Shown piece after piece: positions 7,968 through 17,652 of a DNA stretch of 54,993 nucleotides. Made by a program: the position numbers and the translations under genes. How positions within the stretch are numbered: position 1 is the first letter of the stretch; every line of letters starts with the position of its first letter. The DNA is from Bacteroidaceae bacterium (GTDB lineage Bacteria > Bacteroidota > Bacteroidia > Bacteroidales > Bacteroidaceae), in the NCBI GenBank assembly GCA_017416705.1, contig JAFQBG010000011.1, positions 1 through 54,993 of the forward strand, given 5' to 3'. The notes under the pieces were generated by a model, which was given only the letters and a program-made list of their open reading frames with translations, had not been told where the DNA came from and ran no database searches.

Positions 7968-9629
7968 TTAACTCAGTCCTACTATCTCGCCATTTACATA
8001 GTCTATGTGGTTGGCTTGCGGTTCTTTTGGCAAGCCCGGCATGCGCATTATATTTCCGGCTATTGCCACTATCATCTCGGAACCGGCGTTCAGCACCACG
8101 TCGCGTATGTGCAGGTCGAAACCGCTTGCCGCGCCATACTGTTTTTCGTCGCCCGAGAACGAGAATTGTGTCTTTGCTATGCACACCGGGAACGACGACA
8201 TGCCATGTTTTTCGGCTGTTTTTATGCGGTCCAAGGCAGGCTTGGCAAATGAGACCGAGGCTGCGCCATAGATTTTCTTTGCCACTTTTTCTATTTTTGT
8301 GCAAATGGGGTCGGTGTCGTCGTATGTAAATTGTAAATCGGCCGAGGGGTTGTTGTCGATGGTATCTGCCACAACGGCAGCCATCTCCACTGCGCCGTCG
8401 CCACCAAGAGCAAATGCGTTGTTCACGACGAACGGCAGGTGCAAATGGTTCTCGCAATGCTCGCGCAGGAAGTCCATTTCGGCGTCGGTGTCGGTGGCAA
8501 AACGATTGAACACTATTATCACCGATTGTCCAAAGGATTTCAGATTGGCTATGTGACGATTTAAATTGGCAAGCCCCGAGCGAAGGCCCTCCATGTCGGG
8601 CTCTTTTATCTTGTCGAGCGCAACGCCACCGTGCATTTTGAGCCCCTGCGCTGTGGCCACGATGACTGTGGCATCGGGACGAAGACCGCTTTTGCGACAT
8701 AGGATATTATAGAATTTCTCGGCACCCAAGTCGGCTCCGAAACCGGCCTCGGTGATTGTGTATTCGCTATGCGCAAGAGCCATTTTTGTAGCCAAAAGCG
8801 AATTGCAGCCATGTGCTATGTTGGCAAAGGGACCGCCATGTACTATGGCAGGTGTGCGTTCGGTCGTCTGCACCAGATTGGGTTTTATGGCATCCTTCAA
8901 CAGCACGACGATTGCGCCTGCCGCACCCAAATCCTTCACCGTAAATGGTTCGCCGTCGTATTTATAGCCAAGCAGGATGTTCTCTATTCGGCGACGCAGG
9001 TCGGCCTCGTCGGCAGCCAGACAGAGGATTGCCATGAGTTCCGACGCCGGGGTGATATCGAACCCCGCCTGCTGCGGTATGCCGTTGGTGGATGGACCCA
9101 ACCCTGTGACTATGGAACGCAAAGAGCGGTCGTTCACGTCGAGCACCCTGCGCCACAGTATTTCTTTCAGTGCAAAACCATCCTTGGCATGCTGATACAG
9201 ATAGTTATCGAGCAATGCCGCTATCATATTATGCGCCGATGTTATTGCATGGAAATCGCCTGTAAAATGCAAATTGATTTTCTCCATGGGCAGCACCTGT
9301 GCATAGCCGCCACCGGCAGCACCGCCCTTCATGCCGAAGCATGGGCCCAAAGAGGGCTCACGCAACGCCACCACAGCCTTTTTGCCTATCTTGTTAAGGC
9401 CCAACGCAAGACCAATGGAGACGGTTGTTTTGCCTATTCCTGCCTTTGTGGCAGTGATTGCCGTCACCAAAATAAGACGACCCTTGCGCTCGCCTATGAG
9501 ATTTAAAGGCAGTTTTGCTATGTACTTGCCATAATGTTCCAACTGCTCGACATCCACGCCCATGGATGCCGCCACATCGTCTATTCTATCGAGTTTTGCC
9601 TCGTGAGCTATTTCTATATCTGTTTTCAT
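7968..9629 (-). CDS. fhs: Formate--tetrahydrofolate ligase
   Basis: A 553-residue enzyme that makes 10-formyl-tetrahydrofolate from formate, ATP and THF for purine, fMet and one-carbon metabolism. The P-loop region contains [11 protein letters not shown] (about 60-70). Other family blocks are visible: [37 protein letters not shown] and the C-terminal [15 protein letters not shown]. The start is set at 9629, where the conserved N-terminus ([12 protein letters not shown]) begins; the open frame runs 30 codons further upstream but that extension is hydrophobic and not part of the family. It is the first gene of a likely fhs-rarA operon and diverges from the tricorn-like gene. Confidence 0.95.
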   Translation of the reverse strand: MKTDIEIAHEAKLDRIDDVAASMGVDVEQLEHYGKYIAKLPLNLIGERKGRLILVTAITATKAGIGKTTVSIGLALGLNKIGKKAVVALREPSLGPCFGMKGGAAGGGYAQVLPMEKINLHFTGDFHAITSAHNMIAALLDNYLYQHAKDGFALKEILWRRVLDVNDRSLRSIVTGLGPSTNGIPQQAGFDITPASELMAILCLAADEADLRRRIENILLGYKYDGEPFTVKDLGAAGAIVVLLKDAIKPNLVQTTERTPAIVHGGPFANIAHGCNSLLATKMALAHSEYTITEAGFGADLGAEKFYNILCRKSGLRPDATVIVATAQGLKMHGGVALDKIKEPDMEGLRSGLANLNRHIANLKSFGQSVIIVFNRFATDTDAEMDFLREHCENHLHLPFVVNNAFALGGDGAVEMAAVVADTIDNNPSADLQFTYDDTDPICTKIEKVAKKIYGAASVSFAKPALDRIKTAEKHGMSSFPVCIAKTQFSFSGDEKQYGAASGFDLHIRDVVLNAGSEMIVAIAGNIMRMPGLPKEPQANHIDYVNGEIVGLS

Positions 9630-9757
9630 TGTCAAGTGGTTTTTGTTAGCCATTTGTAAAGTTAGGAATATTCCCACGAAGGACAAAAGAAAAATTCCTT
9701 TTTTGATGAATAAAAACATTTTTTATTACTTTTCTTAGCATTTTGCACCGCATACTA

Positions 9758-9786
9758 TTGCGATGAACTATTTTTTACTAAATTTG
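9758..9786 (+). promoter_or_regulatory. Putative promoter of the tricorn-GH20-GT2-glnS run
   Basis: TTG at 9758-9760 and TAAATTTG at 9779-9786, separated by 18 nt, fit the Bacteroidota -33/-7 pattern. This would give a leader of roughly 120 nt before the ATG at 9912. Confidence 0.4.
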
Positions 9787-9911
9787 CAATTTAATTATAT
9801 AATTAAAAGTCTGTTCGAATATATAATTCGGGCAAACGGTGTGCCAACACAAATTACTGATAGAAATTTAAACCGTTTCCAAGAGGTTTTCTAAAATTTT
9901 ATACAAAAAAA

Positions 9912-12900
9912 ATGAGAAGGATATTTTTTTTCTATATAGTGCTTATGCAGGCCCTATTTGCACACGCCACAGAGACACCGCGGTGGTTGCGCAACTGCGC
10001 CATATCGCCCGATGGAAAAAAAATTGCATTTACATATATGGGCGATATTTTCACCGTCGACAGCAATGGCGGTGAGGCACGACAACTGACATCGAACAGC
10101 AGCTACGACACTGCCCCAGTTTGGTCGCCCGACAGCAAGCAGATAGCATTTGCCTCGGCGCGTAACGGCAGCATGGATGTATATATAGTATCCAAGGATG
10201 GCGGCTCGCCCAAAAGGCTTACCACAAATTCCACACAGGAGATACCGGTGGCTTTTCTCAACGCCAAGGAAATTCTGTTTTGTGCAAACATATTGCCGTC
10301 GGCCGAATATGGCGAATTGCCAAGAGCAAGGGCCGGACAAATATACAAAGTAGGCATCGACGGTTCGCGCCCTACGCTGTTTTCATCGGTGTGCATGGAG
10401 CAGATGGACATAGATGCCAAAGGCAGAATATTATACCACGACAACAAAGGCTACGAAGACCCATGGCGCAAGCATCACACATCGTCTATCGCTCGTGATA
10501 TATGGCTCGCCCAAGGGGACGAGGAGCGTTCGTTCACAAAGCTATCGGCATTTGCAGGCGAAGACCGCAACCCCGTATGGAGCAGCAACGGCGACAGCTA
10601 CTACTATCTGAGCGAACAGAACGGCACGTTCAACATATACCGCTCGTCGTTGTCGAACAAAGAGGAACGCACACAAATAACAAAACACACCAAGCACCCT
10701 GTACGTTTTCTGAGCATTGCCGACAACGGCACGCTATGCTATGGCTACAACGGCGACATATACACCCTGAGCGAGGGAGCATCGCCCAAGATGGTCAGAA
10801 TAACAATGAACGCCGACATAGCACAAGCCGAACGTCGCAGAATGAACATAACAAACGGAGCGTCGGCCATAGCGGTATCCCCGAACGGCAAGGAGGTAGC
10901 ATTCGTTGTGCGTGGCGATGTATATGTGAAACTAACCGAACACAACACCACACGTCGCATAACAAACACCCCCGAACAGGAGCGCGACATAGACATAAGC
11001 CCCGATGGACGCACCATAATATATTCATCGGAACGCAACGGCGTGTGGGGGATATACAAAACAAGCATTGTGCGCGACGAGGACAAATACTTCACGCATG
11101 CCACAGAATTGAAGGAGGAACCGCTGGTGGTAACCGACAAATCGTCGTTCCAAGCAACATTCTCGCCCGATGGCAAGGAGATAGCGTTCCTTGAAGAGCG
11201 CACCACGCTGCGTGCAATGAACCTTAAAACAAAAAAGTGCCGCACCGTTCTTGACGGGAAATATAACTACTCCTACACCGACGGCGATGTAAGCTACGCA
11301 TGGTCGCCCGACAGCAAATGGTTTCTGGCAAGCTACATAGGCATAGGCGGTTGGAACAACATCGATGTGGCATTGGTGAAAGCCGACGGCAAGGGCGAGA
11401 TACATAACCTGACAGAGAGCGGCTACAACGACGCAGCAGCCAGATGGGTTCTCGACGGAAAAGCCATGATATGGAGTTCCGACCGCGCAGGCTATCGTAG
11501 CCACGGCAGTTGGGGTGCCCACCGCGACCAATACATAATGTTCTTCGACGAGGCCGCATACGAAAAGTTCAAGATGAGCAAAGAGGAGCTTGCACTGTAC
11601 GAGGAGAGCGAAAAGGCAAAAAAAGAGACAGACGAAAAGAAAAAACAAGAAACGAAAAAAGAGGGTAAGAAAAACAACGACGACAAAAAAGAGGACAAGA
11701 AAGAGCAACAGACAGAACCGCTTGTGTTCGACCTTGAAAACCGACACGACCGCATAATACGTCTGACAACACACTCCTCATCGTTGGGCGATGCCATACT
11801 GTCGAAGGATGGCAGCAAGCTATACTACCTGACAAGCTTCGAAGGCACAGCCGACCTGTGGGAACGCAATTTCAAAGAACAAAGCGACAAAATTGTTGCA
11901 AAGGGATTTGGCTATTCCATGCTACAAGCCGATAAAAATATCGAAAACATATACACCTGCTCGGGCAATATAAAACGGTTTGCCACAAGCAACAACCAAG
12001 TAAAGGAAATACCCTTCAACGCCGAGTTCATATACAGCCCCACCGCCGAGCGCGAATATATATTCGACCACGTATGCAGGCTGGTGAAAGACAAATTCCA
12101 CGACAAGGAACTGCACGGCATCGATTGGGACTATTATAGCAAAGAATACAGGAAATTCATACCCCACATTGGCACAAACTACGACTTTGCCGAACTGTTG
12201 TCGGAACTGCTTGGCGAACTGAACGCGTCGCACACAGGAGCACGCTCGGGCATGGCAGGTACAAACTACCACACCGCAGTGCTTGGCGCGTTCTACGACG
12301 AGGAGTACAAGGGTGACGGATTAAAAATAAAGGAGATAATAAGACAGAGCCCGCTTGCCACAGCGAAATCTAAAATAAAGAATGGCTGCATAATAGAAAA
12401 AATAGACGGAGTAACAATAGAAAAAGGCAAAGACTATTTCCATTTGCTCGAAAACAAAGCCGACAGAAAGACACTGCTCACAGTGTACGACCCCACGACA
12501 AAAAAACGATTCGAGGCATGGGTTAAACCTATGACACAGCAGGCACAAAGCAATCTGCTATACAAACGCTGGGTCGAGAAGAACCGCTCCATGGTCGATT
12601 CCTTGTCGAATGGCAGGATAGGCTACATACACATAAAAGGCATGGACAGCCAAAGTTTCCGCAATACATACTCGGAACTCCTTGGACGCTATCGCAACCA
12701 CGAAGCCGTACTCATAGACACCAGACACAATGGCGGCGGATGGCTGCACGAGGACCTTGCCATATTGCTATCGGGCAAGGAGTATCAAAGATTCGTTCCA
12801 CGCGGAAAATACATAGGCAGCGACCCGTTCAACCAGTGGTGCAAGCCCTCGGCTGTATTGGTATGCGAAAACAACTACTCCAACGCACATGGGTTCCCCT

Positions 12901-13172
12901 CGGTGTACAAATCGCTGAATATAGGCAAGTTGATAGGCGCCCCTGTGCCGGGAACCATGACTGCCGTATGGTGGGAGACACAGATAAACCCGGGTATCGT
13001 GGTGGGCGTGCCCCAAACAACTGTGGTGGACATAAACGGCAATGTATTGGAAAATCTTCAATTGGAGCCCGACATAGAAATCTACAACAGCCCCGAGGAA
13101 CGTGAAAAAGGCATAGACAGACAGATTGAGGCAGGAGTAAAGCATCTGCTCTCGGTGATAAACAGCAAATAA
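9912..13172 (+). CDS. Tricorn-like S41 protease, exported
   Basis: A 1086-residue serine peptidase of family S41, tricorn type, with an N-terminal signal peptide. Beta-propeller repeats of the TolB/WD40 kind fill about 25-530, with recurring SPDGK and WSPDSK motifs. A very Lys/Glu-rich insert (about 561-601) interrupts the propeller region. The family's helical region is at about 705-780, a PDZ domain at about 795-855, and the S41 core at about 890-1065. The core shows DTRHNGGGW and the likely nucleophile Ser990 in YSNAHGF, followed by GAPVPGTMTAVWWE. Such proteins degrade peptides released by other proteases. It starts a run in which the next gene follows after 20 nt. The lysine-rich insert is the odd part and may be a linker or docking segment. 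Confidence 0.88.
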   Translation: MRRIFFFYIVLMQALFAHATETPRWLRNCAISPDGKKIAFTYMGDIFTVDSNGGEARQLTSNSSYDTAPVWSPDSKQIAFASARNGSMDVYIVSKDGGSPKRLTTNSTQEIPVAFLNAKEILFCANILPSAEYGELPRARAGQIYKVGIDGSRPTLFSSVCMEQMDIDAKGRILYHDNKGYEDPWRKHHTSSIARDIWLAQGDEERSFTKLSAFAGEDRNPVWSSNGDSYYYLSEQNGTFNIYRSSLSNKEERTQITKHTKHPVRFLSIADNGTLCYGYNGDIYTLSEGASPKMVRITMNADIAQAERRRMNITNGASAIAVSPNGKEVAFVVRGDVYVKLTEHNTTRRITNTPEQERDIDISPDGRTIIYSSERNGVWGIYKTSIVRDEDKYFTHATELKEEPLVVTDKSSFQATFSPDGKEIAFLEERTTLRAMNLKTKKCRTVLDGKYNYSYTDGDVSYAWSPDSKWFLASYIGIGGWNNIDVALVKADGKGEIHNLTESGYNDAAARWVLDGKAMIWSSDRAGYRSHGSWGAHRDQYIMFFDEAAYEKFKMSKEELALYEESEKAKKETDEKKKQETKKEGKKNNDDKKEDKKEQQTEPLVFDLENRHDRIIRLTTHSSSLGDAILSKDGSKLYYLTSFEGTADLWERNFKEQSDKIVAKGFGYSMLQADKNIENIYTCSGNIKRFATSNNQVKEIPFNAEFIYSPTAEREYIFDHVCRLVKDKFHDKELHGIDWDYYSKEYRKFIPHIGTNYDFAELLSELLGELNASHTGARSGMAGTNYHTAVLGAFYDEEYKGDGLKIKEIIRQSPLATAKSKIKNGCIIEKIDGVTIEKGKDYFHLLENKADRKTLLTVYDPTTKKRFEAWVKPMTQQAQSNLLYKRWVEKNRSMVDSLSNGRIGYIHIKGMDSQSFRNTYSELLGRYRNHEAVLIDTRHNGGGWLHEDLAILLSGKEYQRFVPRGKYIGSDPFNQWCKPSAVLVCENNYSNAHGFPSVYKSLNIGKLIGAPVPGTMTAVWWETQINPGIVVGVPQTTVVDINGNVLENLQLEPDIEIYNSPEEREKGIDRQIEAGVKHLLSVINSK

Positions 13173-13192
13173 AAAACTTAAAAAATAAGAAC

Positions 13193-16100
13193 ATGAAACG
13201 CTCTATTTCATTTTTATTAACCTTGGTTTTTACATTCATACAAGGTTATTCCACTAATTTTCCCCAAATAAGTACCGATGACAACGAAGTATGGTATCTT
13301 ATTCAGTTTATGAATGGCGGCAATGCTATTACCGCTTCGAGTAACGGCGCACAGATTTCCACATCGTCGGCTATAAGCAGCGATGAGCAACTATGGAAAG
13401 TGACAGGCGACAACACCAACGGCTATACATTCACAAACAAAAAAGGCTATATACTGTACGTTGCAAGTGCCGCCAAGAACCAAATGGTGTCGGCATCGGC
13501 GACACCCGGCAGTAGTAGCGTCACTAAATTCTATATCAATGCCACCACAAACGCTTCGTATTCGGGTGGTTACGAGATACAGCCTGTGGGGAACACCTCC
13601 ATATCAATGAATATATGGGGCGGCCCCGAAGAAAACCGCGGCGTGGGACTATGGGACAAAGCCGACCAGAACAACCCTGTCACATTTACATCGGCTGCAC
13701 AGGTTGAAAATCAGAATAACATAGCTGTAATACCCTACCCCGCACAATTGGATGTAACGAAGGAGGGTAAAATAGCCATGAACACATTTAACGCCATCAC
13801 ATACACCGATGACAATGTAAAGGAGTACGTGAGTGAATTTGCGGCACAGCTGGCCACGACATCGGGCATATCGCTCGCTGTGGAAGAAAGTGGCAGTACA
13901 GCCGCCGACGGCCAGATATGGCTAAATGTAAACAACGCATTGCCTGCCGAAGGATATACACTGACAGTAAACGACCGAAATATAAGCATAGAGGCTGCAA
14001 ACAAAGCCGGTTTCTTCTATGCACTGCAAACACTGAAACAGTTGTTGCCAAGAGAATTTTTCGAAAGCAAGGCAAGCTACGACGCAGAATGGAGCATACC
14101 CTATGTGAGCATAACAGACAGCCCCGCGTTGGAACATCGCGGTTTCATGATGGACGTGGCACGTCACTTTTTCGACAAAGACGAGGTGAAAAAAGTGCTC
14201 GACATAATGGCATTGTACAAAATGAACCGTTTACACTGGCACCTGACCGACGACCAAGGTTGGCGCGTGGAGATACCCGAATACCCCCTACTCACCCAAG
14301 TAGGCGCAATACGTTCGGGCTCGTTCACCAACCCCGGCGATGGCACAAAATTCTTTGACGACACAGAATATGGTCGCGGAATGTGGTTCTCGCAAGACGA
14401 CCTGCGCGAAATAGTAGAGTATGCCGGCAAACTCAATATAGACATCTTGCCCGAGATTGACATGCCCGGACACATGGTAGCCGCAGTTACCGCCTACCCC
14501 GAGTTCAGCTGCGACTCGACAAAAAAATACTCTGTGCGCCTTGATAGCGGAATATCACAGGATGTTCTGAACATTGGTGACGACAAAGTAATTGATTTCC
14601 TGAAATGCGTACTCGACAATATTGCAGCAATATTCCCCTTCCCATATATACACATAGGCGGCGACGAGTGTCCCACCACGCAATGGACAACAAACGAAGA
14701 CTGCCTGCGTCGTGTTCAGGAGGAGGGGCTATCCGGTGTAGAGCAGTTGCAATCGTGGTTGGTAGAAGAGTTAGGCACATACCTGAAAGAAAAACACGGC
14801 AAGGATATTGTGGTATGGGACGAACTGCTATCGCATTGGAGCAGCGACAACAGCGTGAAACCGGTAATTATGGCATGGAACAGTATAGGAAAAAGCAGCG
14901 AGGCAGCAAGCAAAGGGTTCAAGAGCATTGTATCGCCCTACTCGCACCTGTACCTCGACTTCATGCAAGTACCTGCCAACCAAACACTGATAGACGAAGT
15001 GTACTACGGCGGATGGGGCGACAGCCATGTAAACACCATAGAGGAGGCATATGGACTTAACCCCGTATCGTCATTGGCAGGACGCGAAGAGTATTGCATG
15101 GGCGTACAAGGCAATCTGTGGGCAGAGACACTGAACGACAACACCGAACTTGAATATCAGTTATTGCCCCGCATGCTTGCTCTGTCCGAAACAGGCTGGT
15201 TGCCAAGCAGCAAAAAAAGTTGGGCATCGTTCTACAACCGTCTGCAATCGCACGACGAGATACTCGATGCGCTTGGTTATATATACGCCAAACACTACAT
15301 TGTAGCCGACGAGCTAACAAGCAACGAACAGACACTGAAAGAGGCCAAGGATATTATTGACGCAAGCATTCGTGGCGGTGTGGGCTATCCTTCGAGCGAA
15401 ATATACGATGCCTTGACACAAGCCTACGACGCCGCAACAGCCGACGAAAGTGCCATAGAGGCACTGCAAGCGGCAGTTACGGCATATAAGAATGCAGATA
15501 TAACACAGCCCGTTCAAGGGAAAACATATCAAATAGTATCGGCATCGACATACTACAAGAAACAGTTTGCAGGCTCCACCATGTATGTAAGCGGCGACAA
15601 GGCACGCTTCCACTACACACCGCAAGTGGAACCCGAGGAGCTATGGTCGTTCCAGACAACAAGCAACGGCTACACCCTTAAAAACGTATGCAGCGGCCAA
15701 TATATGAGCATGCCTACATACAATGCAGCCGTAACCATGACAAACGAACAAGGCACCGAACTGCGCATAGACAAAGCCACAGTGGCAACACGCGACTACA
15801 CCTATATCCCCGGCGTTGTAACCATATCGGCTGTCAGCGGCTACACTGCATCGGCATCGGGAAGCGTAAAACGCGTGAACGCCGAACTGTCGGGCAATAT
15901 TTTTGCCAACAACGAACCGGCACTATGCTACCCCGGAACATGGTACATTGTGGAAGTCACCGACTTTGCCGCACAATTGGAGGGACTATGTAAAAAATGT
16001 GAACTGATAGTGCTGAAAAAAGATATCGACGAGATAGGCCAACCCACCGTCGAAGCCATAGAATTCCTTAGCAACCGCGTTCTGCTACCCGCAAAAGCCC

Positions 16101-16753
16101 AATTGCAAGCGGGTGGAATAACAGAATCCATATACAACGGATATGTCGAGCTATACAACGAATTCCTGCAAATGCCACGCAAATCAGTTGTCGATATTCT
16201 TGACGACACACAATATTATTATATACGCAATGCCTATTTCACAAACTATTATGCCGCATATAACAGCACCTCGGGCCGAGTGGAGCCAAGGACTATCGGC
16301 AACAGCGACAACTACCTGTGGTCGATAGTAAAAACCGCCGACAAGCGAGTGTATATATATAACAAAGCAACAGGAACATCGGCATACATAGACAACGACG
16401 TAAGCGACCAGACTGTGAAAGTGGGCAAAGACTACACATGGGATTTGCAGGAAATGACAGTAGATACCGGCGACAGCGGCATATGTATAATTGGCGAAAA
16501 AGGAGCCACAAGCTGGTACACAAACCCCGATTCTTGGAACTATATACTCACCAAACCATTCTGGGGTGGTTGCATATGGAGCTTGGTACCTGCCGGCGTT
16601 CAAGTGGAGACAGGAATAGACCATGTAACCAAAGAAGACGATGCCGATAAAAAGTCAAACGGCATATACGACCTGCAAGGACGCCCCACAACACCTGCCG
16701 GCAACAACATATACATTGACAGCAAGGGTAAAAAAATATTAAACCGCAAATAA
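13193..16753 (+). CDS. GH20 beta-N-acetylhexosaminidase, multidomain, secreted
   Basis: A 1186-residue exo-hexosaminidase that would release terminal GlcNAc or GalNAc from glycans. Order: signal peptide, ricin-type beta-trefoil-like module (about 30-165), GH20b domain (about 180-300), GH20 catalytic barrel (about 310-690), FIVAR-like helical segment (about 705-765), two further beta-rich ricin-like modules (about 770-930 and 1000-1145) and a tail ending NGIYDLQGR...KKILNRK that resembles a T9SS secretion signal. The catalytic Asp-Glu pair is D491-E492 in HIGGDEC; HLTDDQGWR and DIDMPGH motifs support the family. It follows the tricorn-like gene by 20 nt and precedes the GT2 gene by 5 nt. Mucin or host N-glycans are plausible substrates, by inference only. 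Confidence 0.92.
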   Translation: MKRSISFLLTLVFTFIQGYSTNFPQISTDDNEVWYLIQFMNGGNAITASSNGAQISTSSAISSDEQLWKVTGDNTNGYTFTNKKGYILYVASAAKNQMVSASATPGSSSVTKFYINATTNASYSGGYEIQPVGNTSISMNIWGGPEENRGVGLWDKADQNNPVTFTSAAQVENQNNIAVIPYPAQLDVTKEGKIAMNTFNAITYTDDNVKEYVSEFAAQLATTSGISLAVEESGSTAADGQIWLNVNNALPAEGYTLTVNDRNISIEAANKAGFFYALQTLKQLLPREFFESKASYDAEWSIPYVSITDSPALEHRGFMMDVARHFFDKDEVKKVLDIMALYKMNRLHWHLTDDQGWRVEIPEYPLLTQVGAIRSGSFTNPGDGTKFFDDTEYGRGMWFSQDDLREIVEYAGKLNIDILPEIDMPGHMVAAVTAYPEFSCDSTKKYSVRLDSGISQDVLNIGDDKVIDFLKCVLDNIAAIFPFPYIHIGGDECPTTQWTTNEDCLRRVQEEGLSGVEQLQSWLVEELGTYLKEKHGKDIVVWDELLSHWSSDNSVKPVIMAWNSIGKSSEAASKGFKSIVSPYSHLYLDFMQVPANQTLIDEVYYGGWGDSHVNTIEEAYGLNPVSSLAGREEYCMGVQGNLWAETLNDNTELEYQLLPRMLALSETGWLPSSKKSWASFYNRLQSHDEILDALGYIYAKHYIVADELTSNEQTLKEAKDIIDASIRGGVGYPSSEIYDALTQAYDAATADESAIEALQAAVTAYKNADITQPVQGKTYQIVSASTYYKKQFAGSTMYVSGDKARFHYTPQVEPEELWSFQTTSNGYTLKNVCSGQYMSMPTYNAAVTMTNEQGTELRIDKATVATRDYTYIPGVVTISAVSGYTASASGSVKRVNAELSGNIFANNEPALCYPGTWYIVEVTDFAAQLEGLCKKCELIVLKKDIDEIGQPTVEAIEFLSNRVLLPAKAQLQAGGITESIYNGYVELYNEFLQMPRKSVVDILDDTQYYYIRNAYFTNYYAAYNSTSGRVEPRTIGNSDNYLWSIVKTADKRVYIYNKATGTSAYIDNDVSDQTVKVGKDYTWDLQEMTVDTGDSGICIIGEKGATSWYTNPDSWNYILTKPFWGGCIWSLVPAGVQVETGIDHVTKEDDADKKSNGIYDLQGRPTTPAGNNIYIDSKGKKILNRK

Positions 16754-16758
16754 GAAAA

Positions 16759-17643
16759 ATGCTATCAATCCTTATACCCACAAAGGACTATAACTGCTGC
16801 AAGCTGGTAGAGTCGCTACACGCACAATGCGAGGCAGCCTCCCTCACCCACGAGATAATTGTGGGCGAGGATGGTTCTTCGTCACAAGGATTGAGCATGA
16901 ACGCCGCCATTGACGACATTCCACAATGTCGCCGAGTTATACAAGCCACGAACATAGGACGTGCCGCCATACGCAACCTATTGGCAAAAGAGGCCAAATG
17001 CAAGAACATAATGTTCATAGACAGCGATGCCGTTGTGGAACACCACGATATTATAGCAAAATACACAGCCGCGCTGCAAGACAACGAAGTGGTATGCGGT
17101 GGATTATACCACGCCACCACCCTCGACGACATAGGATGTTCGCTGCGGTACAAATACGAAAAAAAAGCCGACAAGCTACGCTGTGCGGCAGAACGAGCAA
17201 AAAATCCTTACGACAAATTCTCGACATTCTGCTTTGCCATACGTCGCAGGATATTTCAGGAAATAGAGTTCAGCGACAAAATAAGCAAATACGGACACGA
17301 AGACACGCTCTTCGGTCGCGAACTGCAACGTCGAGGGATAGCAATAAAACACATAGATGCGCCATTGTTGCACAGCGGCTTGGAAAGCAACAGCGTGTAC
17401 CTCGAAAAAGTAAGGACCTCCATCGAGACGCTTGTTCTGGTAGAGAACGAGATAGAGAGCACGCCACTGCTGCAATGCTATCGCAAACTGCAAAAACTAC
17501 ATTTGGCAACCCCAATGGCACATATATGGAGGCATACACACCGCCTATTATGCAGAAATCTGCTTGGCAAGAACCCCTCGTTGACCATACTTGGCATATA
17601 CAAGATAGGTTTTCTATGCAATATTAAAAACAATATAAAATAA
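16759..17643 (+). CDS. Family 2 glycosyltransferase
   Basis: A 294-residue GT-A fold enzyme with the GT2 start SILIPTKDYN, nucleotide-binding EDGSSS (about 35-40), a DSD metal-binding motif (about residue 87) and GHEDTLFGRELQRRG (about 178-192) in place of the usual ED...RL region. The acceptor cannot be read from sequence. There is no signal peptide or strong membrane segment, so it probably acts at the cytoplasmic face. The 5-nt gap to the GH20 gene and 9-nt gap to glnS imply co-transcription. Its partner enzymes are not nearby, apart from the manC and wecA-like genes 3-6 kb downstream. Confidence 0.85.
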   Translation: MLSILIPTKDYNCCKLVESLHAQCEAASLTHEIIVGEDGSSSQGLSMNAAIDDIPQCRRVIQATNIGRAAIRNLLAKEAKCKNIMFIDSDAVVEHHDIIAKYTAALQDNEVVCGGLYHATTLDDIGCSLRYKYEKKADKLRCAAERAKNPYDKFSTFCFAIRRRIFQEIEFSDKISKYGHEDTLFGRELQRRGIAIKHIDAPLLHSGLESNSVYLEKVRTSIETLVLVENEIESTPLLQCYRKLQKLHLATPMAHIWRHTHRLLCRNLLGKNPSLTILGIYKIGFLCNIKNNIK

Positions 17644-17652
17644 GCAAATACA

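Noticed and set aside
9630-9719. 30-codon extension of Fhs
   Set aside because: The family N-terminus begins at 9629, and the extension would add an unexpected hydrophobic segment to a cytoplasmic enzyme.
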